64,000 nucleotides of DNA from Albugo candida (Eukaryota; Oomycota; Peronosporomycetes; Albuginales; Albuginaceae). Each line of letters opens with the position of its first letter. The first letter of the stretch is position 1. The notes beneath the pieces were generated by a model. That model was not told the origin of the DNA. It saw nothing but the letters and a program-made list of their open reading frames with translations, and ran no database searches. Below are positions 1 to 11,752 of this stretch, piece after piece. The DNA is taken from assembly GCA_905220665.1 (NCBI GenBank), contig CAJNAR010000176.1, forward strand, positions 372,001-436,000, written 5' to 3'. The translations under genes and the position numbers were made by a program.

Positions 1-1
1 G

Positions 2-538
2 TTCTTAAAGGATATTCAGCCCGACATTATATTGTGCACACAGTCTTCGTGTGGGGCAGTGGAATCCGATCAACATCTCTTTCTAGAGTGCGATAACACG
101 GCACAATTATGGAGGGAGTTACTCCCTAGTTGGGATCAGTTTTTCTCCTCCCGATCACGTTGGATGCATATTGCATGCGCAAACGTACCAGCACTACGGT
201 CGGATTGGAAAGACTATTTCGACATTATATCAGATTTATGGCTTGCATTGCAAGCGGTGACACTACACTTCGTCTGGACAGATCGTAATCTTCGTTTGGT
301 CGATCAGCGATCAGCAACTCCGACAGTTCCACCACTTTCCGTGATCTACACCACGTTTAGTGCGCACGTTCGGTACTTTCGAAGACAGTGTTACGACCAA
401 GTAGAAAGCATTCGGCTTGCAAAGGTGCTGGATCAACTCGCAACGCAAGGATCATTTGGTGGATTTTTCAGAAGTCGAAGATCATTGCTNCGGGTACGGC
501 ACAGACAAGTCAAAATGCAAGTGCAACTCAGATCCTAG
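2..538 (+). mobile_element. LINE-type reverse transcriptase, C-terminal fragment (zf-RVT)
   Basis: The frame is open from the left edge of the window to a TAG at 536-538, so this is the tail of a longer protein. Near its start it shows a Cys-x4-Cys-x7-His-x4-Cys pattern (CTQSSC, then HLFLEC) followed by a Leu-Trp pair. This is the zinc-binding region found at the C-terminus of non-LTR retrotransposon reverse transcriptases (zf-RVT type). No catalytic RT domain is in view. One ambiguous base lies at 490. I infer the 3' end of a LINE inserted on the plus strand; whether the rest is intact cannot be seen. A LINE of this kind could also mobilise the SINEs in this window, but that is speculation. 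Confidence 0.6.
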
Positions 539-2382
539 TCCTAGTTGGATGGCCTTGTTCCGCCTAGTGTGGCGCACACCAATGTGAAAACCACGGTACT
601 TTTGGACCAAATTTACAACTTTACAAACTGACCACTTAACAACTTGACAAGTTTCAACATTTATCCGTTGCACGATGGACACACTCTCGTACTGTAGTGG
701 TGAACGCTACCGCAGTGCAGGACTAGCAACGAGAGACATATTATCAACTATCACAGGTATTTCACGAAACGTTTTTTATATGTATATATGCTATTTAAGG
801 TAGCCTAGGCAACTAGAGAAGTCAGTTAGTCTAATTCTAGTAATATAGACACCTTCAACTGATCTATGAATATCTACCAGTATGATGCGGGCATGGCATT
901 CATCAATTGAAGAAGATGTATACCCATTTAACTCCTGAAGGTGTCGACATGAACCCAACTCAGGCTTTGAAACTCAATCCAAGCTTGTGAGCCTAAAACA
1001 GATTAGTGCGACATTTTTCAAGTCAATTATGATTATTTTCATGCACATGGTTTTCCTGAGATGTGTTCCGATTTCGTGCGTATACGTCAGTGATGATATA
1101 AACCTCTCGTGAACACGTGACCTTGAATGTCGACGACTTGCTAAGTGGAGATGTCAGGAAGATTCGGAGTATAAAAAGGTAGCACATGAACTTGCTATTA
1201 ATTTTCAATTATCAAGAATAGTAAATGTACTATACATCCTGTGAGTTGAAAGTGATGTTCCCAAAGTGCTTGCACTGAAAGGATTATCGATAAGTCCGAT
1301 AGTGCCGCGGCAGAAAGTGTGTACAATCGAAGTGGAAGGCCATAAAATTTACAACTCTGAGAAGAACGATATAAAATAGAGAATCGTTCGTATGGCGGGC
1401 TCTCTTCTGTATTTGGCATTTGATCAAGCCCGCAATTGCGTTGGCGATGAAGTGAACTGAAACGTACGCTATGTGCATGCTACGGTATCTGAATCCAAAC
1501 GCGATGTTTCATTGAAATTAGTCGGACGGATGAAGGTGAATGCATCCACTAATATAATTGGGTAACCAACAAGACATCAGAAGTCTTGATGGTGAAAAAC
1601 AACTTTCCAGCCACCGTGTAAGTCGAAATGTGGCACTTTAAGTGTGCTCTCGTAAACTATTGTAGACAAAACATTTATTTAGGGGGATAACGATAATGAT
1701 TGACGCTAGCTACTGTGTATGAAGATAGAAAGAGCGAAATCGCAATCGCCAAGAAAGATGGCAACATAGGAGACCCAGCAACATCATCATACGTTCTCTA
1801 TTTGTCCTTGAATACGTCAAGCCAAGGGTATTCATCTGGATTATATCGCGACTCGGCTACAACGAGCCGTATTCCTGACTAAAAACAATTCAAAAGAAAC
1901 CTTTTAGCTTCTTCAGGTCAAGTCAAAAATTGTAAACTTCTCCACGATGAATTTATTGACAATAAAGTCTGTGGACGCTCAATTTTTGAGTAGAGGAGTT
2001 CATGATTCGACTCCTCGACATGAAATGCCATTTTAAATAGGCAGCATTATGTAGGCAGAGGTAGGTCTAAGCGTGGTAATCTGAGCTAAGAAGCCTTCTT
2101 CCCATATTTCCTCAACGACTAAATCTGATCATATTGACACAGCACCTATATTGAGTACAAATATCTCCGAAATTGTGGTAATTTTCTGCGTACAAAGCAA
2201 TTTGGAATGGTATAGATGTCCTTAGCATTGATTATCGGCGCGTATGATTTACCGGAAAACGTACAATCGATGTGAGGTGAATATTCGAGAAGAGAAAAAT
2301 GGTTGAATGGAGCAGCAAAACGCCTAGAAGCAATTATACTGCTGTTCTTATTTGAAATAGTTCTGTCTTTGAACTAGAGGCC
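539..2382. other. intergenic, no gene recognised
   Basis: About 1.8 kb with only short, overlapping open frames on both strands that resemble nothing I recognise. The first few hundred bases may be the 3' UTR of the LINE fragment. No RNA gene or long repeat was seen. Confidence 0.5.
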
Positions 2383-2641
2383 TGTTAAAAGATGCGTAGT
2401 GCTCAGCAGGTAACAAATTGAATACCTGAAATAGACTTAGGTCCTTAGTTCTCAAACGCTCTTAATACGCTAAGACTAATACTTTTCTTCGCCTATACCT
2501 TGACAGTTTTCCATACTGCGCATTACTAATCGTAGAGACGCGCATCAGAAATCGCCTGGACGGCGCGTCGGTAATCCTGTGCCGTTACCAGCATGCATCG
2601 TGCGATAGCGTAACTTGACAACAATACACCCTTCTTCAACG
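2383..2641 (-). repeat. 3' LTR of the copia element
   Basis: Direct repeat of 7111-7368 with scattered substitutions and about one indel. The terminal T of the expected TG end has mutated, so in element orientation it begins CGTTG instead of TGTTG. Confidence 0.87.
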
Positions 2642-2650
2642 CTCCTCCTC
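2642..2650 (-). promoter_or_regulatory. polypurine tract of the copia element
   Basis: Immediately upstream of the 3' LTR the minus strand reads GAGGAGGAG, a purine run in the position where second-strand priming occurs in LTR elements. Confidence 0.6.
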
Positions 2651-2674
2651 GCGATCGTATCATCGGCACCTTAG

Positions 2675-5600
2675 CTAGTGTAAACCCACTAGCGGTCGCA
2701 GCTTGGCGAGCTTGTGCTTGTCTACTGCTTTGTTCAATAGGTCCGCGATCATAAGCTTGGACTGTACGTAGCGTGGCTNAAAGATGCCCCGATGAACAAG
2801 TTTATTAATAAACTTGAGGCGCACGTAGATATGTTTAGACCTCAATGAAGAAGCCTCGCCTTCGATCTGACGAATAGCCGCTTGATAATCTACGTGCATC
2901 TGCATGGGCAGATCGGCGTGAGTTCAACTTCCATTAGCATCTCTGGACTCCGAGGAACTCGCGAGCCGTTTCTGACGCTGCTACAAAATGGGCTTCCATT
3001 GTCAAGAGGGAAACTCCTCCTTGTTTCGTCACAGCCCAGCTCAAGAGCATTCTGTTAAGCATCAATATAGTACCAGTTAGAGACTTCTTCTCGCTCTTGT
3101 CTGCGGCGAAGGCCGTATCGCTGTAGGATTCCAGATTAACTTCACCTTTTCTCTTTGCATCAGTGCGCATCTCGAGTTACATGTCCTTGCTCCCAGCGAG
3201 GTATCGGGCAACTTTCTTTGCCAGTACACAATCTTGTTTCTTTGGATCATGTGTTTGACGTGTTGCCTTGTGCACCGCAAACGTGATATCAGGCCGACCG
3301 AGTACATCGCGCGACCCACAGTAGGCTACCAAACAGGGACTGAAACGACTTGATTGTTGGTTTTCTAGGATCTGCAATATTCTTTAGAAGGACACTGCTC
3401 GATCCAAACTTCATTGTAGCAGTCGTCACTGATCGGTGTACATGAAGAATTAGCCAACACTGGCCCGTGCTCCCGAAGCAGCTCAGCAATCGCCTTCTCC
3501 TGTTCCAGAACTTACGCGCACGTGTAGAGCGCCTTCACTCAAATACCAAGTAATTTTGACACTGGTCCTAGATTCTTGATCGAAAGCGATTTCATAGCCG
3601 TAAAAAACAATCGACGCTTCAGCCGTGGTCGCTATGACTAGAAGGTCATCAACGTAGCCACCCACTATCATCCTCTCATGACCGTCGCGCTTAACCTATA
3701 GGCACATATCACTAATGCACTGTCTGAATCCTGCGTCTTGAGGTTTTGTCTGCAGCATTTGACTTCAAAGTCGTCCTGCTTGCTAAAGCCCATAGAGGCT
3801 CTTCTTCAGCCCGAGAGCTACGTCGCATTTTTTCGATACTCCAATTCTCTTTACCTTCTCTTCGCTAATTTTCATGCCGATTGGTACATGCATCATTATC
3901 TTCAGGTGCTCTTCCTTGTTAGCTTTAGTGTAAGCATCTGGGATATCACCGTGCTTTGACGGTGCACCCCAGATCGCCGAAAGTCCCAGGATCATCTTCA
4001 TTGTTGACATGTCCATCACAGCGGCAAGGTAAGCGAGTAGTCAACACCGAAGACTTGCTCGTTCCCACATGCAACCAGTCGCGCCTTGAGTCTTTCTACT
4101 GCACCGTTTGCATCTGTCTTCGTCTGAAACACCCACTTACTGTGTAGCAAATTTGGTCGCTTGATCACATTCCACACATCGTTATCCTCAAGAGCTTGGA
4201 TTTCTTCGAGCATGGCCTTGCACCAGCCTTCGGCATTCCAACCGCGCATCTCTTCAGCTTGTGGCTTCGGGTCTGTCTCATAGGCTCGTAGCACGGTGGC
4301 CACAGAATCAGTCGTACTCCTTATAGCTTGCATCGCCTTCTTTGTTGATGCGCGTGTTGCATAAGGGACACATATCCATAGCTTGCTCTTCTCCTTCCCC
4401 TCCTTTTTTTGTCACTGTCGCAGCGATTTCGAGTTGTCCTCACGTCACCTTGAAGATCGCACTTCCACCCTCTATCTCTAGAATACGTTGGAGCTGTCCA
4501 TTCTGCACGCTGCAAAGTGTCTGGATATTCTTGACGTGTCATGCAACAATGACGACGTTGGCTTTACGTATATGAACACGGTATCCTTTGGTCTCGTCGC
4601 TGCGCCCAAAAATAGTGCCAACCTGCGCCCGATGCGCTAGTGATTTCTTCTTTGGGCCACAATACGCCGTACAAGTTGATCCGAATACAGCGATGCCGCG
4701 TAGATCGGGTGCCTTCTTTGTCAATACTTCAATCGGCGACGCACGATTGGCGTTCGCGCTCGTAGGGCTGCGATTCAAGATGTAGGCCAAGTATTCGACC
4801 GCGTCACCGCAGAAAGACAGCGGGAGATTGCTTGCGAATATCATAGAGCGCGCCATGTTTAGAACTATTCTGTGCATGCGCTCGGCTTTTCCATTTGATG
4901 CTTGGTTTCGCGCCTCGCTCACTTGTTTCGCCACGACGGTTGACTTGCAAAGTAAAGCCACATTTTTGTATTCTCCACCATCGTCAGTTCGCAGAACGTG
5001 GACCTAGCAACTTAAGCGCTTCTCAGCTTCTTAGCCGCTTCATCATTGGTGCGTGCGAGAAACACGCGGCAATAATTGCTCTAGTGATCCACGAAGGTAT
5101 CGAGGTACCGATTTCCTATTCGATCCTTTGGTGTCATCGGTCCTTTGAGGTTTGATAGAACACCACCAACACGGTCATTCGGTAAATGCACGCCTGTGTC
5201 CTTGTGGGACTGCGCACTTTTTGACTGCTTCGCTTGCACGCATGTGACACACGTCACTCGCTCATTATCCTCAGGCCGGATTCCAGATCTAGACTCACGT
5301 GCTATTCTCTCAATGGTGTCGTAGGATAGATGTCCGAAACGTTGGTGAAAGTGCATGAGCGTTTCTGAATGCACACCCTCATCAACTTCCTGATTTTTTG
5401 CTTCATCAATCGCAGCAATGACGGTCTTTAATGGTCCTTCGTCAGCTCTATCTTCTTGCGTCTCGATGACAAGCACGTTGTTGCACATCGCCACGTCGAA
5501 CACGACGGCGCCGGTATTCATGGAGATAAGGGCTCACCTGTTATTCTTATACTTGAGCCCGTAACCTTTAAGCTCAAGCTTACCGTATGACACGATATTG

Positions 5601-5846
5601 CGCCCTAGCAGTGGTGCGTAGTAGACTTTTGTAAGTCGTATAACACTTGCTTTTCCGCATGCCATCAGGTGAATCACCACATTTCCGACCATTGTAAGGC
5701 GAGCCGGGTTTTTCATTGGCGACCTGGCATTGATCCTCACATTCTCTTGCATCTTCGAGAGGCGCCTCATCATTAACGAGGTGCCTGCTAGATCCACTAT
5801 CCAGAATCCACAAGCTGTCCTGGACCTTGGAATCTTGTATGGACAA
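2675..5846 (-). pseudogene. copia pol (protease-integrase-RT-RNase H), broken
   Basis: Domains follow the copia order across several frames. The protease motif [14 protein letters not shown] lies near 5800. The integrase HHCC zinc region (HQRFGHLS, then CVTCVQAK) is at 5230-5370. The integrase core (LRTDDGGEY near 5000, then NGKAERMHR) follows. Reverse transcriptase is at 3480-4170, with KARLVACG and an intact YVDD box (GYVDDLLVIATT near 3650). RNase H lies near 2700-3170 (TMEAHFVAASETAREFLG). Each block is in a different frame or ends in a stop, and one ambiguous base lies at 2779. A related fragment is at 26.5-27.3 kb and another at 59-61 kb. Confidence 0.82.
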
Positions 5847-7106
5847 AGTGTAGTTAAGAATTCCATTTGTCCTGGCAATGTTTCTCCAAGTACCCTTGAT
5901 GCCATTGTTTTCTTCGTTTTCTTCTTTTCGTCAGGAAAGACCGACTGAATGTGCCCCACTTCTCCACACCCAAAACAAGTGCGCGTATCAACGCATGGCT
6001 TGCTTTCAGCAACGTCTGTTACGACGTCCTTGCCAAACGAAGAAGTACTTCGCTTATCCAGCTCGACAGACTGTGCGAAATGAGCAAGCTCTTCAGCTTG
6101 AGCATGGTAGTCGGGACAACTCCTGTCGTACTTGGCTATTAGCACCGTGTGAAGCTTAGTCGACGCATAGTGCACAATGTTCTTTAGCACTTGCGCTTCA
6201 GCGCAGCCAAATGCATCTCTCACCGCCATCAAGTAAAGGTAATGCTCGGGACAGCTTCTATTTGGGTCCTTCCTTGCTATAAAAAGCTTCATCGACTGGG
6301 ATGCTGTGATAGTTGTCTTGAATGTCTGATGAAGATGCTCTATAACGTGAGCAAGTGTTGGTGTCTGATACCACCATGTCTCGACCTGCTTGTTGTAGTA
6401 GAGCTCGGCCGTACCACTAAGGTAGTGTCCAAGCAGGTCAGTCTTTACGTCTTCGGACCAGTCGAAATCACATGCCTCTTGAGCGTACTGGACTTGACGC
6501 GTGATTGTCCTTCCCCAGTCCAAGAAATCGGAGCCTAAACCTCGATATAGCATGGAGCCATCGAATTTTCGGATAGCCAATCTTCTTTGACGCCCTTCCG
6601 GAACTCTCATTGCTTGCTGTGCGTCTGTTTTCATATAATCCTGTGCCGCCACATAATCCATGTCTCATACGGCGCACGCATCGGTAATGCTGTTTGTGGT
6701 GCCCGCCATCTTGGCTGCGCCGCGTTCCGGTCAGCTCTTTTTTGGGATTCACTTGTGCGCTCTTGCTCCGTTCTTGGACGCATCGGCGTGTTCCCTAGTG
6801 AGTCGATGTGCATTGGTGTATCACCGCCACCATTGGCAAGTGAAAAGCGAAACATACCCGACTCAATGGAACCAATCATGCGTTCGTCTTTATCGCTTTC
6901 ATCTGCGAGACGTCCATCTGCGTCATTCGTGCTTGCAGGTCGACGAGGGCTGCGAGTATTCTGGTGTTGACGTCATCGCTCATTTCGTAGACCGTCGTTT
7001 CACCTTGAACTACCTCTGGAGACGCCTTGACCCTTTTGTGGCCGGTGTCAACGCTGACCGGAGTTGGCGCGCTTGGCGCGCCGTCGGAATCACTCTTTGG
7101 GCTCAT
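5534..7106 (-). pseudogene. copia gag, frameshifted
   Basis: The reading begins with ATG at 7106 (MSPKSDSDG), only 4 nt inside the 5' LTR. It breaks frame near 6870, shifts again near 6650, and continues as a 375-residue frame to about 5534. The capsid-like part carries the copia pattern VETWW (near 6390) and [10 protein letters not shown] (near 6090). The nucleocapsid zinc knuckle near 5970 reads [14 protein letters not shown]: Cys, Cys and His of CCHC are present but the last Cys is replaced by Phe. Near 5830 the protease region passes to another frame. Gag normally packages element RNA; this copy cannot make a complete one. Confidence 0.75.
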
Positions 7107-7110
7107 AACC
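7099..7110 (-). promoter_or_regulatory. primer-binding site of the copia element
   Basis: Directly downstream of the 5' LTR the minus strand reads GGTTATGAGCCC. This resembles the internal initiator-Met-tRNA primer sites of copia elements (GGTTATCAGAGC type). The gag ATG lies inside it. Assignment is by position and resemblance. Confidence 0.55.
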
Positions 7111-7368
7111 TGTTAAAAGATGCGTAGTGCTCAGCAGGTAACATATTGAATACTTGAAATATATTTAGGTCCTTCGTTCGCAAACGCTCTTGCTACTCTA
7201 AGTATACTGTTTTCTTTGACGATACCTTGACACTTTTCCATACCGCTCATTACTAATCGTATAGTCGCGCATTAGAAATCGCCTGGCTGGCACGTTGGTA
7301 AGCCTGTGCCGTTACCACCATGCATCGTGTGATAGCGTAACTTGACAACAATACACCCTTCTTCAACA
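7111..7368 (-). repeat. 5' LTR of the copia element
   Basis: Right-hand LTR on the plus strand, which is the 5' LTR of the minus-strand element. It aligns along its whole length with 2383-2641, sharing for example GATGCGTAGTGCTCAGCAGG near one end and GCGTAACTTGACAACAATAC near the other. It keeps the TG..CA ends. Confidence 0.88.
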
Positions 7369-9428
7369 AGGCTTGAGCTATTGATGATTATTGAAAAACA
7401 ATACTGCTGAAGTTCGCACATAGCATTCAATTTGATCCTAAATGAAGAACACGCAGTTGGCAAAACTTTGCTGCAACTGATTCGTCATTTAGATGATGGT
7501 GGTCTTTGAAGTTTGATACATTAGGTGAAACAAAACACTTCACGACGACGATGAAGTTAGTTCATTGACTATCATCGTGTCACGTGTAGATATATTGTCT
7601 TGACACCATGCTAATGTTTTATAGCAAGATACCCGATACAGGAATCCATACAGGTGATATCAACCGATCACGTACTTGATAGTAATACTGACATCAAGCA
7701 TCTTTGTTCAATCTGTTGTGCTAGTTACGTAGACTAATGGGTTAAACTGTCAGCTTAATCAGAACTTTTGAAATGATCAGAAACGGCTTTGGGTTATATA
7801 TGCTCATTTTCGATAGCCGGTAGCATTTATCTAGTACTTCGTATAGCATCCAAGAAACTAGATTGTTGCTAATCTAAAGCCATGTATCCATGTTTCTAGC
7901 GCAGTAACCGTCTACACGCTCTTAATATCTTTCGTCTCTTAAAAGCTTTTACAATTCGAATGAAGTCATCAGATTGAGTGCATGTGGACGTGCCACACCC
8001 GTTTTGCATGACTAAAAGACACTATCTCTTTTTTAGTTCTGAGAAGCAGCGCAAGTCAAATTTCTTCTTAAGCAATTATATTGATAGCAGCACATTCGTC
8101 TAGTTTGTTTCTTACCCTACTCGTATCGATAGGTAGACCTGTTCTTAAGTATCTGTATTACTTCCGTTTATGGAGACTAGCGGAGGGTGAAACACTACCA
8201 TTACTACATGGCTTATACCAGCTCTTTGCGTAAGACCAGATATCTCGCGTGAAACCTTATTCGTGGGAGTGATGAAATATGCAATTCAAGAAGACACGTC
8301 ACGTATTGCTTCAAATCTTTTACACAATACGGAGAAGGGAATTGACAAATACGACGTGATCGAGAAGATGCAGAGGATCATACTAGTCGTAGGCATATAT
8401 AACAAAACCTTTTTTGACTAAAGATCGAAGCTACAAAGAACTTGAACTGGTGAATTCGGTTGGTTCAGAACAGAATATGTTTACAATAATTCAGTGCGTG
8501 GGGCTGATGTCAAGTAGTTTTGTCGCTTAGGCAACCTTCATGAGCAGCTTATTTATGTAGAGATGAAACATATGTGTTCTCATTGGACAGAGACGAATGA
8601 AATTCGTTCATTATTTAGAGCCTTAAACCGGCCAACAACATCCAGAGTGCGCTTATGACGTCGTATGATACGATAAAACAACCAGAAGAACAGAATTATC
8701 CCTCAGGAAAAGGTTTTGCGGTGCCACGTTATTCAATGAGGTAGCTGATTCTCCAAAATCAATCCTTCAAGCATTAATGGACCGATGGTAATGAAGTGCT
8801 CATATCGCGATGTCGCATAGATTTTCTAAGGGAAGATATATATCTTTCTATCTTTTCCACGCAGTTTCATTCTTCGTATATATATCGCGTTTTGTCAGTA
8901 TATTGCTACGTACTCTTTTGTCAAGTAACTAGGCAACAATTCTGTAGAACAGCTGCTTATATATAAATACGATATAGAACGTGTCCAACAAACGGCAAGC
9001 TTGACAGCCCAAAAAAATTGCTTCGGCAATGTATCTAAATATGGCCGTATATGCAATATTTCCAATACGCGGGGATACATTAGTCCTTGCAATCGATCCA
9101 AGGAGTTGCATTTATGCTGGCTAGTGGTAGGTCGTATCCTGCGTGAATTCCTGGAGCATACATTACAAACTGCTCAACTTCAGACTCGGACAAAGTTGGA
9201 TTTTGCAAGTACGTCATCCGTTCCACCATTTGAGTGCCGCCAATGATCATTACGACATCCTACAATGGTCAGAAAATGTCGTAGCATATATTGAATTAGT
9301 ATCCACGGGAATGCTGGATGGCCAAGACGCTGTTGAGCGACCACGAACTCAGGCAACATTGTCGAGACTTTTGCTGTCATTTTGCTCAAATAGAAGCTTG
9401 AGAGCAAGCCTAGACAGTATGTTATAGG
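7369..9428. other. intergenic, no gene recognised
   Basis: About 2 kb with only short frames. Two overlapping frames at 9000-9427 are open on both strands, but neither matches a family I know. The segment ends at the left target duplication of the SINE. Confidence 0.5.
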
Positions 9429-9679
9429 CGGTTCCCGTACCCAGCTCAGTCGGTTAAGAACTTGAGCGAACGGACCCCCTGCCGATGGTCGTTAGTTCGA
9501 TCCCCGGCAGTGTGGGCAGCGGTTTGAGCCCACCCAAGCAATAAGCTTGGAAAACATCTGTCTCCCTAGTTTTGAAGTCAGACTTAAGTGATATTCACAC
9601 GGTCAAGGGCTCATGATAGGATAAGGAAGGTAGCTAAAAAACCAGATAAAGAGTGTAATGAAATCCTTCACAAAGTATG
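9429..9679 (+). mobile_element. tRNA-derived SINE, copy 1
   Basis: The first 75 bases look like a tRNA: an A-box-like CAGCTCAGTCGGTTAAG and a B-box-like GTTCGATCCC about 40 nt later, followed by an unrelated tail. The sequence AGTATGTTATAGG occurs immediately before (9416-9428) and again at the end (9674-9686), a 13-base flanking repeat. The last bases AGTATG also end copy 2, so the true duplication is 8-13 bases. A second copy at 63712-63917 aligns from head to tail. The A box and B box would act as an internal RNA polymerase III promoter. It is a repeat family, not a functional tRNA gene, since no convincing acceptor stem closes. Confidence 0.75.
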
Positions 9680-9686
9680 TTATAGG

Positions 9687-10079
9687 TATACAAGGCAAAT
9701 TATTAGATAAAGATTCGTATCTGCGCTATCGGTCACCACTTTAGCTGTACGCATTTACTGAAGAGGATCCGAAGTTCCTATTGATATAATAAAGGTGAGT
9801 GACACCTGCTTTGACCGCTTTGCACATTGATGAGAAAGTAAAAATCGTATTTCAAACTCCTAAAGTACGCATGAAATATAACTCGAAGTCATTCAGGTCA
9901 CTGGGGTTTGAAAAGATGTAGAGTTGACGAGTAGTTTTCTGCATGCTGTCTTCTATTGTATAAAGCGCCTGCCTCTGCAGCCAAATTACTTGTAACATAG
10001 GTTTGATTTCACAATCGCACGAGATCTGTTCGCTTTAAAGTCGTAAACTTTGACATTGACAGCTGGCTTGCTATTCTTT
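9687..10079. other. intergenic, no gene recognised
   Basis: Short unassigned stretch between the SINE and the left edge of the inverted duplication. Nothing recognisable on either strand. Confidence 0.45.
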
Positions 10080-10530
10080 ATCTGGATTGTAAACGTTGCA
10101 TCCTGGAAGTTGCGGATGAGATCGGATCTTGAAAATGGAGCATAAATGTTCTGCCTTCGGGGTCCTTTATAGGCACAATAGAGATTTCATCGCTCAAATG
10201 TGTCAAATTGCTACGATTGGGAAATCTGAAATAGGTGAATACTTTGATAGAAGACGAGATACAAAAGTTTGGCTCAAGGCTTCGTTCCAATAATGAAGGA
10301 TGGGCATACCAGTGTAACTCAGTTGTTTAGTTAGGACTACATGGGGATCACGTCATGGTCCTTAAGTTAGATCTCCATCAAGCTCTATATCATAATGTTA
10401 AGTCGATGAAAGCCCGAATACTGACGGTGTTCATCATTATTGACGGCAGAGATAGAGGTACTGAACGTATTCCTTAATCCGGTATACATATGCCTTACAC
10501 AGATTACCATGCTAGGGGGTAGGAACCATA
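10080..10530. repeat. inverted duplicate of about 55.46-55.84 kb (non-coding)
   Basis: The reverse complement of this stretch aligns with about 55.46-55.84 kb. Examples are a shared CCTAGCATGGTAAT run at the inner edge, a shared AAGGATGGGCATACCAGTGTA-like block and a shared CTCTATTGTGCCTA block. Short open frames exist on both strands in both copies but are not conserved as protein, so I treat it as the flank of the duplicated block. It marks the outer boundary of duplication block 2. Confidence 0.65.
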
Positions 10531-10992
10531 AAGGCTGCACAAGTACACGGGATGTTTTTTTGAGTCAGATTTCATCAGCTACTTGGTCATATACCACCCT
10601 TGCAGCATTTCGCAAGATGCAACGGGACCATTGATTCCCAGGTGTCTTCCAGTATCAGATGTATTCGGTTTGATGTGTCTAGGATTCATCATCCGTTACA
10701 AACTGTAAGGTAGTTGGCCTTGTTCGGTTCTTGCAACAACTATAATAGAGAATTTGCGGTTTTTCCTGGTTCATGACTCAGCTAACATGAGCAAAATAGT
10801 TGCTGATCTTTATCTGCAAGTAGCTACAAAGTGGAGGGCAAATCAACTCACTTTTGTTGGAGAAATTGCACCTAAGATGAGATACTGTTGCTTTAGAGGA
10901 GGAGTAGAAGCCAATAACGCACAAAGTAGAAATATGAAAATTTTATCGATGGGTTATGCACTATGTGACGGTTCGTCTTATTACCTTCTTGC
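10531..10992. other. 3' flank of the secreted-protein gene, duplicated with 55.0-55.46 kb
   Basis: No gene. Weak inverted similarity to the 3' flank of the 54-kb secreted gene, for example a GCAACAGTATC-type run in both. It contains a short plus-strand frame at 10754-11011 that is probably chance. Confidence 0.35.
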
Positions 10993-11619
10993 TTACCCAA
11001 ATCTCACGTGAAATTTATTATCATTCTTTATAAAGTGAACATCGAACTTTATCATAGCAGCACGGTTTATAATTAATTCGTTTTTCTTTGACCGTTCGAT
11101 AATGCGCTTGTCAACTTCACGACAAACATTCGTTTGGTCTTTTAGCTTGATGCAAATCTTCACTTCACTTTCGTCTTGATGGAACTTTTCATCATACTGT
11201 GGTAGATACATCTTTGTCGCCCCCGCCTGCCAGTCGAACACGATCTTTACTTTCTCAATTTTCATTCGTTCATACGTAATTTCTCCCACCAAGCTGTCTG
11301 TATGTTGGACGCTAGCTACGAACTCCGAGCTGATTTTATTATCCAAAATCAAGAAGCCTGAGTCGAAATAAACATCAAAGCAATCACATTTGGTTTGGCC
11401 AGCAGTAGGACTAATGTCAATCGATGTGTATTTTGATCTCGAAGCACAGTAAAAAGTATGAGCAACATCTTTTGATATGGTAACCATGAACTTGTAATTA
11501 GAATTCTTTTGTGAGTTTTCAAAACATGTCATCTTATTTTCGATCTCGCACTCCTCGTTGCTATTTGAAAAAACACAAATCGCTTGATGAAGCATGGAAA
11601 GGATGACAGATATCTTCAT
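10993..11619 (-). CDS. small secreted cysteine-rich protein (effector candidate), left copy
   Basis: Single exon of 208 aa from the ATG at 11619. The frame is open further upstream, but this Met begins a hydrophobic signal peptide (MKISVILSMLHQAICVF) and aligns with the start of the paralogue at 54346. The mature part has Cys at 24, 32, 58, 78, 80, 156 and 166. The spacing Cys-x7-Cys-x25-Cys-x19-Cys and a late Cys-x9-Cys match the paralogue, and few other residues do. Both end in F-H-V-x-F-G. No RxLR motif and no known domain were recognised. The gene sits in an inverted duplication whose other genes (COPI-associated, kelch) are broken here, yet this frame is intact. Function unknown; secretion and host interaction are inference. 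Confidence 0.72.
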   Translation of the reverse strand: MKISVILSMLHQAICVFSNSNEECEIENKMTCFENSQKNSNYKFMVTISKDVAHTFYCASRSKYTSIDISPTAGQTKCDCFDVYFDSGFLILDNKISSEFVASVQHTDSLVGEITYERMKIEKVKIVFDWQAGATKMYLPQYDEKFHQDESEVKICIKLKDQTNVCREVDKRIIERSKKNELIINRAAMIKFDVHFIKNDNKFHVRFG

Positions 11620-11752
11620 ATTGATGAATTCGTTTGCAAAGGCGATGGTAGATCGGAAATGAGAGATGTGATCCGAAAATATGAAATCCCAAAAGAAGGA
11701 ACGACCTGTGAGATGTTGCCAAGGAACATTCGATAACAATCCTTTAAAGTCT

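Larger units (their letters stand above)
2383..7368 (-). mobile_element. Ty1/copia LTR retrotransposon, near full length, inactivated
   Basis: Two direct repeats of about 258 bp (2383-2641 and 7111-7368) bound a minus-strand gag-pol. The element starts TG and ends CA in its own orientation (TGTTGAAG...TTTTAACA in the 5' LTR). It is flanked by AGGCC on the left and AGGCT on the right, an almost perfect 5-bp target duplication. Inside, the order is Gag, protease, integrase, reverse transcriptase, RNase H, the copia order. The coding region is split over all three frames by frameshifts and stops, so the element is non-autonomous. LTR divergence is clearly visible, so the insertion is not recent. 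Confidence 0.88.

Noticed and set aside
9429..9506. A functional tRNA gene
   Set aside because: A and B boxes are present, but the acceptor stem does not pair well and the sequence continues as a repeat with a second copy at 63.7 kb. It is a SINE head.
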